Of a stretch of DNA of 64,000 bases, positions 9,168-19,138 are shown piece by piece. A program made the position numbers and the translations under genes. Under the pieces are notes generated by a model. That model searched no databases, was not told the DNA's origin, and was given only the letters and a program-made list of their open reading frames with translations. The DNA comes from Adhaeribacter arboris. Lineage in GTDB: Bacteria; Bacteroidota; Bacteroidia; Cytophagales; Hymenobacteraceae. The stretch lies in the NCBI RefSeq assembly GCF_003023845.1, contig NZ_PYFT01000001.1, positions 6,510,001 through 6,574,000 on the forward strand, written 5' to 3'. Each line of letters starts with the position of its first letter. Position 1 is the first letter of the stretch.

Positions 9168-10229
9168 TTAAGGTAGTGCTTCCATTTCTTTAATAAGATG
9201 AGTAAATATTTCGCCGGCGGGTTTACTTTGGGCTTTTGAGGCAGATTGTCCGGCCCAGAGTGCATTGAACTCCTTATTATCTTGTTTCTGGGCAAAGGCC
9301 CGAATAGCACTTGTAAGAGTAATTTGCCAGGGATAATCCGGAACAGGTAAATTTGAATTTTCTACTTCCGTGATAAACGTATTCCGGATACCACGCGCCC
9401 AACGTCCCGAAAACGTTTTGGTTAAAACACTATCCGTTACAGAAGCATTTTGAATGGCTTGTTTGTAAGATGTGGTGGCGGCACTTTCGTTACTAGCAAT
9501 AAAGGCCGAACCAATTTGCACTCCTTGCGCGCCTAAGGTAAAAGCAGCCTTAATGGTTTTACCGTCATAAATGCCACCAGCGGCCAGGATAGGATTCTTG
9601 CAGTTTTCTGCTAATAAAGGTGTTAAGGAGAAAGAGCCAATTAAAGGCAAAGGAGAATTGTCCAGAAAAGTACCCCGATGACCGCCGGCTTCCATTCCCT
9701 GAGCTGCAATAATATTTATTCCTTTTTGTTCTAATAAGGTTGCTTCCGGTAAGGAAGTGGCCGTACCAATTAATACAGTTTCCTTTTCTTTTAACTCCTG
9801 AATAATATCATCAGTTAAAATGCCGAAGGTAAAACTAACCACGGGTATCTTCTCTTCTAAAAGAATGGCAATTTGTTCCTGATAAGAATATAAAGTAATG
9901 GAGTCTAGGTTGGGTTGGGTATATTCTATATGGTACTTAGCACAAAACTTTTCCAGAAAATGTGACATCGGTTCCATTTGCGCTGGATTTACCGGGGGGA
10001 TTTGATTAGCAAAAAGATTTACGGCAAAGGGCTTACTGGTTAAAGATTTTGTTTGGCGAATGAGCGAAATTGTTTGATCGGGAGATAGGCCGCCTACGGG
10101 TAAAGAGCCTAAGCCACCGGCATTAGAAATAGCTGCTACCATGGCCGGAGTAGTAACGCCCAACATGGGCGCCTGCACAATCGGATAAGAAATTTTTAAT
10201 AAGCGGGTTAACTCATTTTGCCATTCCAT
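9168..10229 (-). CDS. Nitronate monooxygenase (2-nitropropane dioxygenase family)
   Basis: FMN-dependent TIM-barrel enzyme of 353 residues that oxidises alkyl nitronates. Diagnostic stretches are YPIVQAPMLGVTTPAMVAA at the N-terminus, GGLGSLPVGGLSP, the phosphate-binding NIIAAQGMEAGGHRGTF, and GGIYDGKTIKAAFTLGAQGV with QIGSAF. It is upstream of and probably co-transcribed with the nitrilase, which would fit a nitrogen-compound detoxification pair, though this is inference. Length is normal. Confidence 0.9.
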   Translation of the reverse strand: MEWQNELTRLLKISYPIVQAPMLGVTTPAMVAAISNAGGLGSLPVGGLSPDQTISLIRQTKSLTSKPFAVNLFANQIPPVNPAQMEPMSHFLEKFCAKYHIEYTQPNLDSITLYSYQEQIAILLEEKIPVVSFTFGILTDDIIQELKEKETVLIGTATSLPEATLLEQKGINIIAAQGMEAGGHRGTFLDNSPLPLIGSFSLTPLLAENCKNPILAAGGIYDGKTIKAAFTLGAQGVQIGSAFIASNESAATTSYKQAIQNASVTDSVLTKTFSGRWARGIRNTFITEVENSNLPVPDYPWQITLTSAIRAFAQKQDNKEFNALWAGQSASKAQSKPAGEIFTHLIKEMEALP

Positions 10230-10465
10230 CAGCTTTTTAGGTTAGAATTTTAAAAAGTAGCTAAAACAAGATGAATATAAACCAATTTATTTAGTTTCCT
10301 TATCCGGATTTCATTTGGATTAACTTAATACTATTTATTTTACTCAAGAAGAACAGCTAAATTACCTACACACTTAAATAATTCTGTTTTTTTGAATTTA
10401 AGTAGATTGTTAAAATTCAGAAAGAGAATAATTGGGGTAATACTACCTGTTTTCCCGATCAAGTT

Positions 10466-11638
10466 TTAAGGTTGGTTGGCTTCCCACACCCGGATAAAAT
10501 TACCACCTAAAATTTTCTGGATGTCCCGTTTACTATATCCTCTTTCCACTAATCCTTTGGTAATGTTCGGAAACTTCGAAACATCTTCCATGTCTTTCGG
10601 CGAAGATGAAATTCCATCGAAATCAGAACCCAATCCTACGTAATCCGCGCCTACTAATTTTATAATATAATCAATATGATCCAGCAGCAAAGATAAAGGG
10701 GGACGGAGAGCATCGGTTTCTTGCGGGTATTTTTGGGTAAAGTAAGCGCCTATATCTACTCCTTTTATTTTTACCAATGAGTCCAGTTCCGGTTTGTGGG
10801 CGTCCAGAAAAGCTTTGCTGCGCTTAGTATAAGCAGAATCTATAAAATTAGAGGCAAAGTTTATCTGAATAACCCCTTTGTTTTTGGCAATTGCTTTAAT
10901 TTGAGCGTCTTTTAAATTGCGGTGGTGCGGGCAAATGGCATAAACCGAGCTGTGCGAAGCAATAACGGGCTTAGAAGTAGTTTGAATAACATCGTAAAAG
11001 GTTTGTTCCCCCACGTGACTTATATCCACCAACATGCCCAAGTCGTTCATGCGTTTTACTACCTTGCGGCCAAAGTCGTTTAAGCCTTTCTGTGGGTTCG
11101 GGATTTTATTAGTCGATTCATCCAGCGAAGAGGTAGCCCAAGCAGTGGAATTATTCCAGGTTAAGGTTAAGTAGCGAACACCGCGGGTAAATAAACTATC
11201 CAGGTAAAGCATATTATCTTCTAGCATGTGGCCGCCTTCAACGCCAATCATCGCAGCCAATTTATTATGCTTTACCACTTTCTTTAACTCCGAGGGAGTT
11301 TTTACCAGTACCATTTTGTCCGGATTACGGTTGGCAATAGCGTACAACGAATCTATTTCGGTATTGGCGTATTTAAAAGCGGTGTTATTGCCGTACGTTT
11401 CGTCGCACCAAACGGCAAAAATCTGGGCATCCACTCCGCCTTTTTTCAACCGTTTAAAATCAGTATGCGCTTTACCGGTTAAATTCTTTTCAATGGGCAT
11501 TCCTTCCATTATAGCCGCATACAGCACATCGTTATGCGTATCCACCACAATCGCTTTTTCGTGCCGTTTTATGTAGCTCTGAGCGCAGCCCGAAATAACC
11601 GTAACTAACCCTACAAAAAGCAGAATAAAGTATTTCAT
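10466..11638 (-). CDS. Membrane dipeptidase (peptidase M19), lipoprotein
   Basis: Renal-dipeptidase-type zinc enzyme that hydrolyses dipeptides. I start at the ATG at 11636-11638, which gives the lipoprotein signal MKYFILLFVGLVTVISGC; the 12 extra upstream residues available would be coded by a repeat array. Metal-binding and fold motifs follow: VVDTHNDVLYAA (first HxD), GVEGGHMLEDN, YLTLTWNNSTAWA, LVDISHVGEQTFYDV, SKPVIASHSSVYAI, and YVGLGSDFDGIS near the end. About 390 residues, normal for M19. It lies just downstream of a gamma-glutamyltransferase in the same direction, suggesting joint peptide or glutathione breakdown. Confidence 0.92.
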   Translation of the reverse strand: MKYFILLFVGLVTVISGCAQSYIKRHEKAIVVDTHNDVLYAAIMEGMPIEKNLTGKAHTDFKRLKKGGVDAQIFAVWCDETYGNNTAFKYANTEIDSLYAIANRNPDKMVLVKTPSELKKVVKHNKLAAMIGVEGGHMLEDNMLYLDSLFTRGVRYLTLTWNNSTAWATSSLDESTNKIPNPQKGLNDFGRKVVKRMNDLGMLVDISHVGEQTFYDVIQTTSKPVIASHSSVYAICPHHRNLKDAQIKAIAKNKGVIQINFASNFIDSAYTKRSKAFLDAHKPELDSLVKIKGVDIGAYFTQKYPQETDALRPPLSLLLDHIDYIIKLVGADYVGLGSDFDGISSSPKDMEDVSKFPNITKGLVERGYSKRDIQKILGGNFIRVWEANQP

Positions 11639-11643
11639 GTTTA

Positions 11644-11785
11644 CATTTACCAGATATCTTTTACCAGGTACCATTTACCAGGTACCATTTACCAATTAAG
11701 ATTTATCATTTACCATTAACTTACTAGTTGATTTTACAGTAATTGTGATAATAAATATAGCAGATGGTGATTGGTAATTGGTAAA
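11644..11785. repeat. TACCAGGTACCATT short tandem repeats with inverted partner
   Basis: Two perfect 14-bp units (11662-11675 and 11676-11689) followed by a partial third unit, and related TTTACCATT phrases to 11720. A complementary TTGGTAATTGGTAAAT stretch at 11770-11785 faces them. The array fills the spacer between the dipeptidase and gamma-glutamyltransferase genes and includes GGTACC palindromes. Confidence 0.75.
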
Positions 11786-11787
11786 TG

Positions 11788-13515
11788 CTAATGACCTACT
11801 GCTTTGCCATCGAAACTACGGGAATCGGCGCCGCCGTATAGTAATTTCTTGTTGTGGTCGATGAATATACCCATAGCCGAGCCAATGCCTCCCACTTTAA
11901 TTAGTGGATGGCCCATTGATTCGTATAATTTTTGTGTATCCGGCGAAAAACCTAATTTTTCAAACGAAGTAACATTGGGTAACCATTGGTGGTGGATACG
12001 GGGAGATTCAATGGCTTCGGCTACGTTCATTTTATGATCCAACACGTTTAAAATAACCTGCATGGTAGTATTAATAATAGTCCGGCCACCCGGGCTACCG
12101 ATAACCAATACGGGTTTACCGTCTTTAGCCACAATAGTAGGCGTCATGCTGGATAACATTCTTTTTTCCGGAGCTACCAGGTTCGCAGGCGTTCCAATTT
12201 GGCCTTTATTGTTGGTTATGCCCGGTACCGGATTAAAATCACCCATTTCGTTGTTGAGCAGAAACCCAGCGCCCGGTACTACTATTCTGCAACCATAGGA
12301 ATTCTCGAGAGTGTACGTGAGCGATACGGCATTGCCTTCTTTATCCACTACCGATAAATGCGTTGTTTCCGGGCTTTCCGGACGCAGGTAAGCCGCGGTA
12401 AACCGAGCCGAATCACTCACCGAAGCTTTGGCTAGGTTAATAGTTGTTCGGAGCTTTTCGGCGTACGGTTTAGAAAGTAATTGCGGTAAAGGCATATTCG
12501 CGTTAAAATTAGGATCACCGATGTACTGGGCTCTATCGGCATACGCCCGGCGCATGGCCTCGGTCAGAACGTGTAAGTACGAGCCGGAATTTGGACCCAT
12601 TTCGGTCAGGTTAAATCCTTCCAGAATATTTAACATTTCTACTAAAGCCACCCCGCCGGAGCTGGGAGGCGGCATGGAATAAATATCATAACCGCGGTAC
12701 GTACCATGGATGGGCTTTAATTCTTCGGCCTGGTATTTTTCTAAATCTTTTGGGGTTATAATGCCGCCATTGGCCTTCATAAAGTCAACCAGAAGTTGAG
12801 CGGTTTTGCCTTTATAGAAACCAGCGGCGCCGTGCTTTTTTATGCGTTTTAAGCTGTTGGCTAAGTCTTTTTGTTTCCAAATTTCGCCGGGTTGGTACTT
12901 GGTTGCGCCATTTTTTAAGAAAGTAGCGGCGGTAGTAGGATATTTGGCTTTATTCGCTTCGATGTAGTCTAAAAAATCTTGCATGGCCCAGGTAGAAACG
13001 AATCCTTTTTTAGCCAGTTTAATAGCCGGGCGCACCAATTCCGCCCATTTTAATTTACCTAATTTTTGATGCGCCAGGTACAAGCCCGCCACCGTGCCGG
13101 GTACCCCTACCGACAAGAGTCCTTCGTGGTTCGAATTATTTTTAATTTTTCCGTTTTCGTCTAAATACATGGTAGCGGTAGCGGCCAAAGGCGCTTTTTC
13201 CCGGAAATTGAAAGTGGTCTGGTAACCATTGTGGCCGTGGTACACCAAAAAACCACCGCCGCCAATATTGCCCGCGGAAGGAAGGGTAACGGCTAAAGCA
13301 AGAGCAGTGGCCACCGCGGCATCTACGGCGTTTCCTCCTTTTTTAAGAATTTCATCTCCTGCCTGCGAAGCTAAATAATGGCTACTGACCACCATTCCGT
13401 TTTGGGCAGGCGCTGGAATACGGCCACTTTGCGAAAAGGAAGGAAAAGCGTAAAAGAATAATACCCATAAGCTGAGAGAGTAATATAAAAATACCTTCAT
13501 GGTGCGTGTCTTCAT
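11788..13515 (-). CDS. ggt: Gamma-glutamyltransferase
   Basis: Secreted N-terminal nucleophile hydrolase that removes or transfers the gamma-glutamyl group of glutathione. The 575-residue precursor has a signal peptide (VFLYYSLSLWVLFFYAFPSFSQS). It self-cleaves before T384 in PETTHLSVVD, giving large and small subunits of usual size. Other family blocks are GGNAVDAAVATALALAVT, SAGNIGGGGFL, PPPSSGGVALVEMLN and GSPGGRTIINT. The next gene downstream is an M19 dipeptidase, so both likely serve periplasmic use of gamma-glutamyl peptides. Either ATG at the N-terminus (residue 1 or 6) is possible. Confidence 0.95.
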   Translation of the reverse strand: MKTRTMKVFLYYSLSLWVLFFYAFPSFSQSGRIPAPAQNGMVVSSHYLASQAGDEILKKGGNAVDAAVATALALAVTLPSAGNIGGGGFLVYHGHNGYQTTFNFREKAPLAATATMYLDENGKIKNNSNHEGLLSVGVPGTVAGLYLAHQKLGKLKWAELVRPAIKLAKKGFVSTWAMQDFLDYIEANKAKYPTTAATFLKNGATKYQPGEIWKQKDLANSLKRIKKHGAAGFYKGKTAQLLVDFMKANGGIITPKDLEKYQAEELKPIHGTYRGYDIYSMPPPSSGGVALVEMLNILEGFNLTEMGPNSGSYLHVLTEAMRRAYADRAQYIGDPNFNANMPLPQLLSKPYAEKLRTTINLAKASVSDSARFTAAYLRPESPETTHLSVVDKEGNAVSLTYTLENSYGCRIVVPGAGFLLNNEMGDFNPVPGITNNKGQIGTPANLVAPEKRMLSSMTPTIVAKDGKPVLVIGSPGGRTIINTTMQVILNVLDHKMNVAEAIESPRIHHQWLPNVTSFEKLGFSPDTQKLYESMGHPLIKVGGIGSAMGIFIDHNKKLLYGGADSRSFDGKAVGH

Positions 13516-14056
13516 TTTAATCTTTCTGAACCGGAACTACTTTAACTTACTATTGCTAGAATAAATAACTTTACTCGATTTCTTAAAGTGTTACGATCGT
13601 TCCGGTGAAAGGTATAAAACCTAACTTAAAACTACTACGCTGCTCATTAGGGCATTACTACCAGAAAGGAAAGGTTATTCTACAAGATTAAATTTTTTCT
13701 TTCTACTCATCTACCGGAAAGATGACTCCGTTATAAAATTTTATTTCTCTACTGTTCTTTACTCACTCGTTTTGCAAAATTTGCAATAAATTTTTTTATT
13801 CATCTTTGGGTATTAATTCTATTCATAGGCACTTTTTTAAAGAAAATATTGCCCATTTAACGTCTGGCTTATACTCGCCCTCGGGTGCTACCTGTTGTTC
13901 GGAGTTTAACGAGAACAATGTTTATACACAGAAATAAACAGAAAATTTGAATTTGATTAATTTAATAATTTTTATAAATTAGTCGCTGTTACCTGAATCT
14001 TTTAGTTCTGCCTGATTCTTAGTTTTTAAGTTTAGAAGATTTAAATTCTACCGGCT
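13516..14056. other. 541-bp intergenic region between divergent ggt and Crp-family gene
   Basis: No credible gene. The one notable site is a perfect 7-1-7 inverted repeat TTGCAAA-A-TTTGCAA at 13772-13786, close to the middle. It could be an operator for either side. The rest is AT-rich. Confidence 0.5.
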
Positions 14057-14647
14057 ATGACCGAAAAGCTAAAACACTATTGTAGACAAACTGCTGGTCT
14101 GCCGGAAGAGGACTTGGCCTTAATAGATGTTTATTTCCACCCCATTACACTCCGGAAAAAAGCTTTTTTATGGCGTACCGGCGAGATATGCAGCCTAATC
14201 GGGTTTGTGAGCCAGGGGGCCATCCGGCATTATTTTTATAAAGAGGGAGAAGAAAAAACCTGCGGTATTTCCATAGAAAACATGTTTTTTACCGATTATG
14301 ATAGTTTGTATAACCATGTGCCCACGCCTACTAATTCACAAGCTATTGAAGATTCCGTAGTGCTCACCATTACCCGGCCCAACTTGCAGTTGCTTTACCA
14401 GCAAAGTCCGCGGTTTGAATCTTTTGGGCGAATGATGGCCGAAAAAGCTGTGCAAACCGCCTCGGAACGGGCTGCCTCCCTCTCTTGCGATACTCCGGAA
14501 GAACGTTATCTTTCTTTGATGGCTCAAAACCCGCAATTATTCCGGCGGGTGCCACAAAAGTATATTGCCAGTATGCTGGGTATCAGCCCCGAAAGTTTGA
14601 GCCGCATTCGCAAAAGAATTTTATCACCGGCTAAAATCTTAACTTAA
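14057..14647 (+). CDS. Crp/Fnr family transcriptional regulator
   Basis: A 196-residue regulator with an N-terminal cyclic-nucleotide-binding-like barrel (about 25-120: HPITLRKKAFLWRTGEICS, LIGFVSQGAIRHYF) and a C-terminal helix-turn-helix (RRVPQKYIASMLGISPESLSRIRK, about 163-186). The barrel lacks an obvious cAMP phosphate-binding arginine cassette, as in most Bacteroidota members, so the effector is unknown. The next gene, 136 bp downstream, encodes a six-span membrane protein and is the most likely target or partner. Confidence 0.87.
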   Translation: MTEKLKHYCRQTAGLPEEDLALIDVYFHPITLRKKAFLWRTGEICSLIGFVSQGAIRHYFYKEGEEKTCGISIENMFFTDYDSLYNHVPTPTNSQAIEDSVVLTITRPNLQLLYQQSPRFESFGRMMAEKAVQTASERAASLSCDTPEERYLSLMAQNPQLFRRVPQKYIASMLGISPESLSRIRKRILSPAKILT

Positions 14648-14783
14648 GTCAAGAATATTCCGGGCTCCTCGCCCTTAGTTTTGTAAGGTAATAACCTGAT
14701 GACAACCAGCTAAATACTAGTAATATTTTCGGTTAGCTCCGTCAGGAGTAAAAAATCATAAAACCTTTCTAAGCTAAAAAACC

Positions 14784-15413
14784 ATGGAACAAACCTTAAC
14801 CATTCCGTCAACCGCGGTAACAACCGACAACAATCAAGCTTTTCTAAAAGCCTGGAAAATGAACCACATTTTGGCTAATGCGCTGGGATTAGGTTTATTG
14901 CATACTCTTATTGCGCACGGCATAGCCGGACCGCACGCAGTTTCCTTAACCGTTACCCAATTCGTATGGCACACGGTTTCTATTATCTTTTTTGCTTTAC
15001 TGCTCAATGGGCTGCAAAACAAGGCTTTACAGCATAAATTTACCCGGCAAACCTTTGCCGATGCGGGTTATTTTGGGGTGCTAATGCCGCTGTTTTTCTG
15101 GCTGGGCTACTACACGTTGTACATTCCGTTTGATATTATTTTCATGTATTTAACTATTGGTATCCTCAATGCTTGGCGGTTAAGAAAGTATTTTGCGGAT
15201 GCAAACAGATGGGCCTGGCAAATAATACTATCTCTGGCTCTCGGAGCTGCCGTGGGGGTAGCTTGTGGCTTTGGGGCTTATTTTGGTTTTATAAAAGATA
15301 TGAAGGGGATGGGGGCAGATATACTTCTTTGGATCTTTATCAGTATTCCGGCCAGTTTCACTTACGCTACCATTAGCCAGGTGTTTCTGAAAAAGCAGTT
15401 GCAATCCGTTTAA
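14784..15413 (+). CDS. Six-transmembrane protein of unknown function
   Basis: A 209-residue protein with hydrophobic segments near 31-50, 57-75, 92-112, 114-128, 145-168 and 178-198. The N-terminal 25 residues are polar and cytoplasmic-looking. I recognise no catalytic motif. It follows the Crp-family regulator at 136 bp in the same direction; these may form a regulator/membrane protein unit. Transport and stress roles are both possible. Confidence 0.75.
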   Translation: MEQTLTIPSTAVTTDNNQAFLKAWKMNHILANALGLGLLHTLIAHGIAGPHAVSLTVTQFVWHTVSIIFFALLLNGLQNKALQHKFTRQTFADAGYFGVLMPLFFWLGYYTLYIPFDIIFMYLTIGILNAWRLRKYFADANRWAWQIILSLALGAAVGVACGFGAYFGFIKDMKGMGADILLWIFISIPASFTYATISQVFLKKQLQSV

Positions 15414-15816
15414 CTATCTGCCAGAGTGCCGGTCTGAATTGTTAAAAAAACAGCTTGGCATCTATATGAGAAAATGCCCTTGCATTTGGAAATAAATACA
15501 GTTTAAAAGTTTTAAATTCTAAAAGTTTTAAATTTTAGATTGGTTTGGTTGCATTTACGGGTGAATAAGCTAAACAATTTTTATTTACCGGCTTGCAACC
15601 ATTCTTTCTAAAATCTACTCTCTACTCTTAATTATTATTCTGATTAGCTTATTAATCAATTGTTTATATGGTGTAGCAGTACTAAGTTTTTCCGGCAAAG
15701 TTCTTTAAATAGTCTATCAAAAAATTAATAGCAATTACGAAAATCGCACTTACTAAAATTGAATAACCTAACCCTTTAAACATTTAATAATCCACTTAAC
15801 CCTATTTAATTTAACT
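15414..15816. repeat. 403-bp spacer with a 16-bp-period direct repeat
   Basis: The unit TAAAAGTTTTAAATT occurs twice, at 15504-15518 and 15520-15534. Nothing else in the spacer is recognisable; it presumably contains the promoter of the large secreted-protein gene that follows. Confidence 0.5.
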
Positions 15817-18800
15817 ATGAAACAATTTTTACCTTCCCTTTTCGGGGGAAGCCATCTTCTTCCATGGTTGGTTTGCAACCCGCTTATACTCTTCTTTTCG
15901 CCCCGGTTAGTACCCGCCAAAATAGTTGTGGTACTGCTTATTTTGCTTACGTGCCGGCAAGTTCAAGCCCAGGAGGTATTAATGGGTCTAACCTCTGATT
16001 ACGGTTTACAAGGCGGTGGTACTGCTTTTTCCGTTAAAACAGATGGTACTAGCTTTGCGGTGCATAAAACTTTTACTAAGCTGGGTTCTAACCCTGGCGG
16101 GGAGTTGCTGCAAAGCAAGGATGGCAACTTTTATGGGATGACTGCTCGCGGAGGCGCCAGTAATTACGGAACTATTTTTAAAATGACGCCCGCGGGCAAA
16201 GTTACTATTATGTTTCATTTTGCCGGCTATGATGGCAATGCACCGGTTAGTAATAATCTTATACAAGCCAAAGACGGTAACTTTTATGGGATGACCTCCT
16301 CCGGGGGGATGAATAATAACGGAGCAGAACCCGGCGTGGCCTTTAAAATAACTCCCGGCGGGGAGTATAAGGTAATTTATAACTTCACCCGTAACGAAGG
16401 GTACCGGCCTTACGGCGATTTACTGCAAGGCCCGGATGGCAACTTTTATGGCATGACCTATTACGGCGGTACTTTTGATAAGGGTACTGTTTTTAAGTTA
16501 ACGCCAACGGGTACACATACCGTCCTGCATAATTTTAACGGTACTTCCCGGGGCGGCTGGCCAACCGGTAATTTAGTGCTCGGCAACGATGGCAATTACT
16601 ATGGCCTTACCACGAGCGCTGGTGCTAACCAGTTGGGTACCGTTTTTAAAATAACTCCTACCGGTGCCTTTACTTTGCTGCATACCTTTGAATTAGCTAC
16701 CGGGGGTACTCCTGTCGGTAGCTTGGTGAAAGGGAAAGACGGCAACTTCTACGGCGTTACCACGGCCGGCGGCGATAACTATAGCGGTACTATCTTCCGG
16801 ATAACGGCCAAAGGCATTTATAAAGTACTCCACCATTACGGCTTCGATGCCATAGGGGATACTCCTAAAAGAAGTTTGATACTGGGAAAAGATGGCAACT
16901 TGTACGGAACCACCATGAACGGCGGCGATTGGTTTAACGGAACGATTTATAAAGTAACACCTAATGGTACCGTAAGTGCTTTACACGCTTTTTCTCCAAC
17001 CGAAGACGGCGGGCGGGCAAGCGGTCTGATGCAAGCTTCGGATGGCTATTTGTACGGCATGAACGAAATCGGTGGACCTCAAGGGGATGGTGTTATCTAT
17101 CGTATTTTACCCAATGGCAGTAATTTTAAAAAATTAGTAGACTTGCCCGGTTCTTTTGGCGGGGTAGCTCCCCGGGGTGGTTTAACACAAGGCCGCGACG
17201 GCTTTTTCTACGGCATGACCGAATGGGGCGGGGAATTTAATCACGGTACTATTTTCCGGTTGTGCTCCGATGGCTCCTATAAAATATTGCGGTCATTGGA
17301 TGATGTAAACGATGGAGGATACCCGCGGGGAGACTTGCTACTGGGGAAAGACGGCAATTTTTACGGTTTAACTAGCCACGGCGGGGTTAATGGCAGCGGT
17401 ACTTATTTCCGGATGACGCCTAAAGGTGATTTTACCGTGTTGTATTCCTTCCAGAACGACGATACCGGTTATTCGCCCTGGGGTACTTTATTGGATGGCA
17501 ACGATGGCTATTATTACGGCATGACCAATGCCGGAGGTGATTTTTTAGCCGGGGTTATTTTCCGGGTTACGTCAAATGGCGATTATACCGTATTGCACAG
17601 TTTTGATAATTACGAGGATGGTTCCTCACCCCAAGGCAATTTAATTAAAGGTAAAGACGGTAATTTCTACGGTTTAACCAACGTAGGCGGAGATTATAAT
17701 ACGGGCACTTTTTTTAAAATGGCTCCTAATGGTACCGTTACCAAACTGCATTCTTTCTACCAATACGAAGATGGTGACAAGCCATCCGGTAGCCTGGTGC
17801 AAGGCAAAGACGGTAATTTTTACGGGATGGCTGCCCGGGGTGGTAAAAACGGACATGGTACAATTTTTAAATTTACCCCCGCCGGCAAAATAACCGTTCT
17901 GAAATTCATGACGGATGAGATCTCGGATGGCGCTAACCCGCACGGTAGTTTGATAATGGATAAGGAGGGCAACTTTTACGGTTTAACCTGGGGCGGCGGG
18001 CATAACTTTAGCGGTATCGTTTTTAAAATTACGCCGGAAGGCAATTATACCGTTCTGCACCACCTGGATGGGCCTACCGAAGGCAGAAGCCCTTTTGGTA
18101 GTCTGATTTTCCGGAAAGCTAATCCAGTAGCCTACGCGCAGACTGTTACTACAGCGGTGAATACGGCCAAAGGCATAACCTTAAAAGGCACGGGTGGCAG
18201 TCCGCTGGTGTACGAGATTATCTCCCAACCAAAGAATGGAACGCTAAGTGGCTCAGGGGCCAAACGCACCTACACCCCTAATACAGGTTTTAGCGGTACC
18301 GATTCGTTTAGCTACCGGGTTAGTTGGGGCTGCCAGAGTTCTACTACAAAAACCGTTACCATTCAAGTGGGTACTTCTGTGGTTAATACCATACGGATAA
18401 ACAGTGGGGGAGGGGCGCTCAGTACGTCGCAGGGTAGTTTTATTGCGGATATGTACTTTAGCGGCGCTACCAGCGTGTCGAGTACCACCACCGCTATAAC
18501 CAATACTACTGACGATGGATTGTACCAGGAGAATCGCCGCACCAGCGCTGCCGGAGGTAGTTTCCAATACGTTATTCCGGTGAATAAAGGTACCTACCTA
18601 GTAAGGCTGCATTTTGCCGAAATTTATTATAAGACCGCTGGTCAACGCAAGTTTAACGTGACCGCAGAAGGAACCAGTTGGTTGAATAACTACGACATTT
18701 ACCAAGCGGCGGGAGGAGCATTAAAAGCAATTGTAGTTACCAAAAACATAACTGTAACGGATGGCACCCTGGACCTAAATTTTGTGTCTACCGTGGATAA

Positions 18801-19128
18801 AGCTTGTGTGTCGGCGATTGAAGTGCTGCCGGCGGCCGGAATAGAACAAGTAACCTCCGATATTCCTGCAAGAGGGGAGAGGGAATTGGTAACGCGCCTG
18901 TATCCGAACCCAGTTACGAATAAGTTTACCGTAGATTTAAAAGTACCCGCCGAGCAAATTAGAATTTCTATTATAGATGCTTCGGGTATTCCAGTAAAAA
19001 CCAATATTCAACCCCAGGTAGATGCCGGTAAATTAGAATTTATGGTTGACCAACTGCCGCCAGGTTTGTACACTTTACTGGTGAATTCTACTGGTAATCA
19101 GCAGATTTTACGATTTATTAAAAAGTAA
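15817..19128 (+). CDS. Secreted repeat protein: GloVer-type tandem repeats, Ig-like, malectin and T9SS sorting domains
   Basis: A 1103-residue surface or secreted protein. After a long signal region (first ~51 residues, ending VQAQ) come about thirteen full repeats of ~55 residues plus a partial first one, residues ~52-765. Each has the pattern DGNFYGMTxxGG...GTIFKxTPxGxxTVLHxF, the family annotated as GloVer tandem repeats and expected to fold as a beta-propeller or solenoid. An Ig/cadherin-like domain follows (~775-852: PKNGTLSGSG, GFSGTDSFSYRV). Then a malectin domain (~855-1006: INSGGG, YLVRLHFAEIYY) probably binds carbohydrate. The end (LYPNPVTN at ~1028 to the C-terminus) is a type A T9SS sorting signal. 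It stands alone with its own terminator. Confidence 0.92.
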   Translation: MKQFLPSLFGGSHLLPWLVCNPLILFFSPRLVPAKIVVVLLILLTCRQVQAQEVLMGLTSDYGLQGGGTAFSVKTDGTSFAVHKTFTKLGSNPGGELLQSKDGNFYGMTARGGASNYGTIFKMTPAGKVTIMFHFAGYDGNAPVSNNLIQAKDGNFYGMTSSGGMNNNGAEPGVAFKITPGGEYKVIYNFTRNEGYRPYGDLLQGPDGNFYGMTYYGGTFDKGTVFKLTPTGTHTVLHNFNGTSRGGWPTGNLVLGNDGNYYGLTTSAGANQLGTVFKITPTGAFTLLHTFELATGGTPVGSLVKGKDGNFYGVTTAGGDNYSGTIFRITAKGIYKVLHHYGFDAIGDTPKRSLILGKDGNLYGTTMNGGDWFNGTIYKVTPNGTVSALHAFSPTEDGGRASGLMQASDGYLYGMNEIGGPQGDGVIYRILPNGSNFKKLVDLPGSFGGVAPRGGLTQGRDGFFYGMTEWGGEFNHGTIFRLCSDGSYKILRSLDDVNDGGYPRGDLLLGKDGNFYGLTSHGGVNGSGTYFRMTPKGDFTVLYSFQNDDTGYSPWGTLLDGNDGYYYGMTNAGGDFLAGVIFRVTSNGDYTVLHSFDNYEDGSSPQGNLIKGKDGNFYGLTNVGGDYNTGTFFKMAPNGTVTKLHSFYQYEDGDKPSGSLVQGKDGNFYGMAARGGKNGHGTIFKFTPAGKITVLKFMTDEISDGANPHGSLIMDKEGNFYGLTWGGGHNFSGIVFKITPEGNYTVLHHLDGPTEGRSPFGSLIFRKANPVAYAQTVTTAVNTAKGITLKGTGGSPLVYEIISQPKNGTLSGSGAKRTYTPNTGFSGTDSFSYRVSWGCQSSTTKTVTIQVGTSVVNTIRINSGGGALSTSQGSFIADMYFSGATSVSSTTTAITNTTDDGLYQENRRTSAAGGSFQYVIPVNKGTYLVRLHFAEIYYKTAGQRKFNVTAEGTSWLNNYDIYQAAGGALKAIVVTKNITVTDGTLDLNFVSTVDKACVSAIEVLPAAGIEQVTSDIPARGERELVTRLYPNPVTNKFTVDLKVPAEQIRISIIDASGIPVKTNIQPQVDAGKLEFMVDQLPPGLYTLLVNSTGNQQILRFIKK

Positions 19129-19138
19129 GTATTTACAA

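Noticed and set aside
16000-18110. Regular ~165-bp periodicity considered as a CRISPR or satellite array
   Set aside because: Period equals the 55-residue protein repeat; open frame throughout, no spacers.
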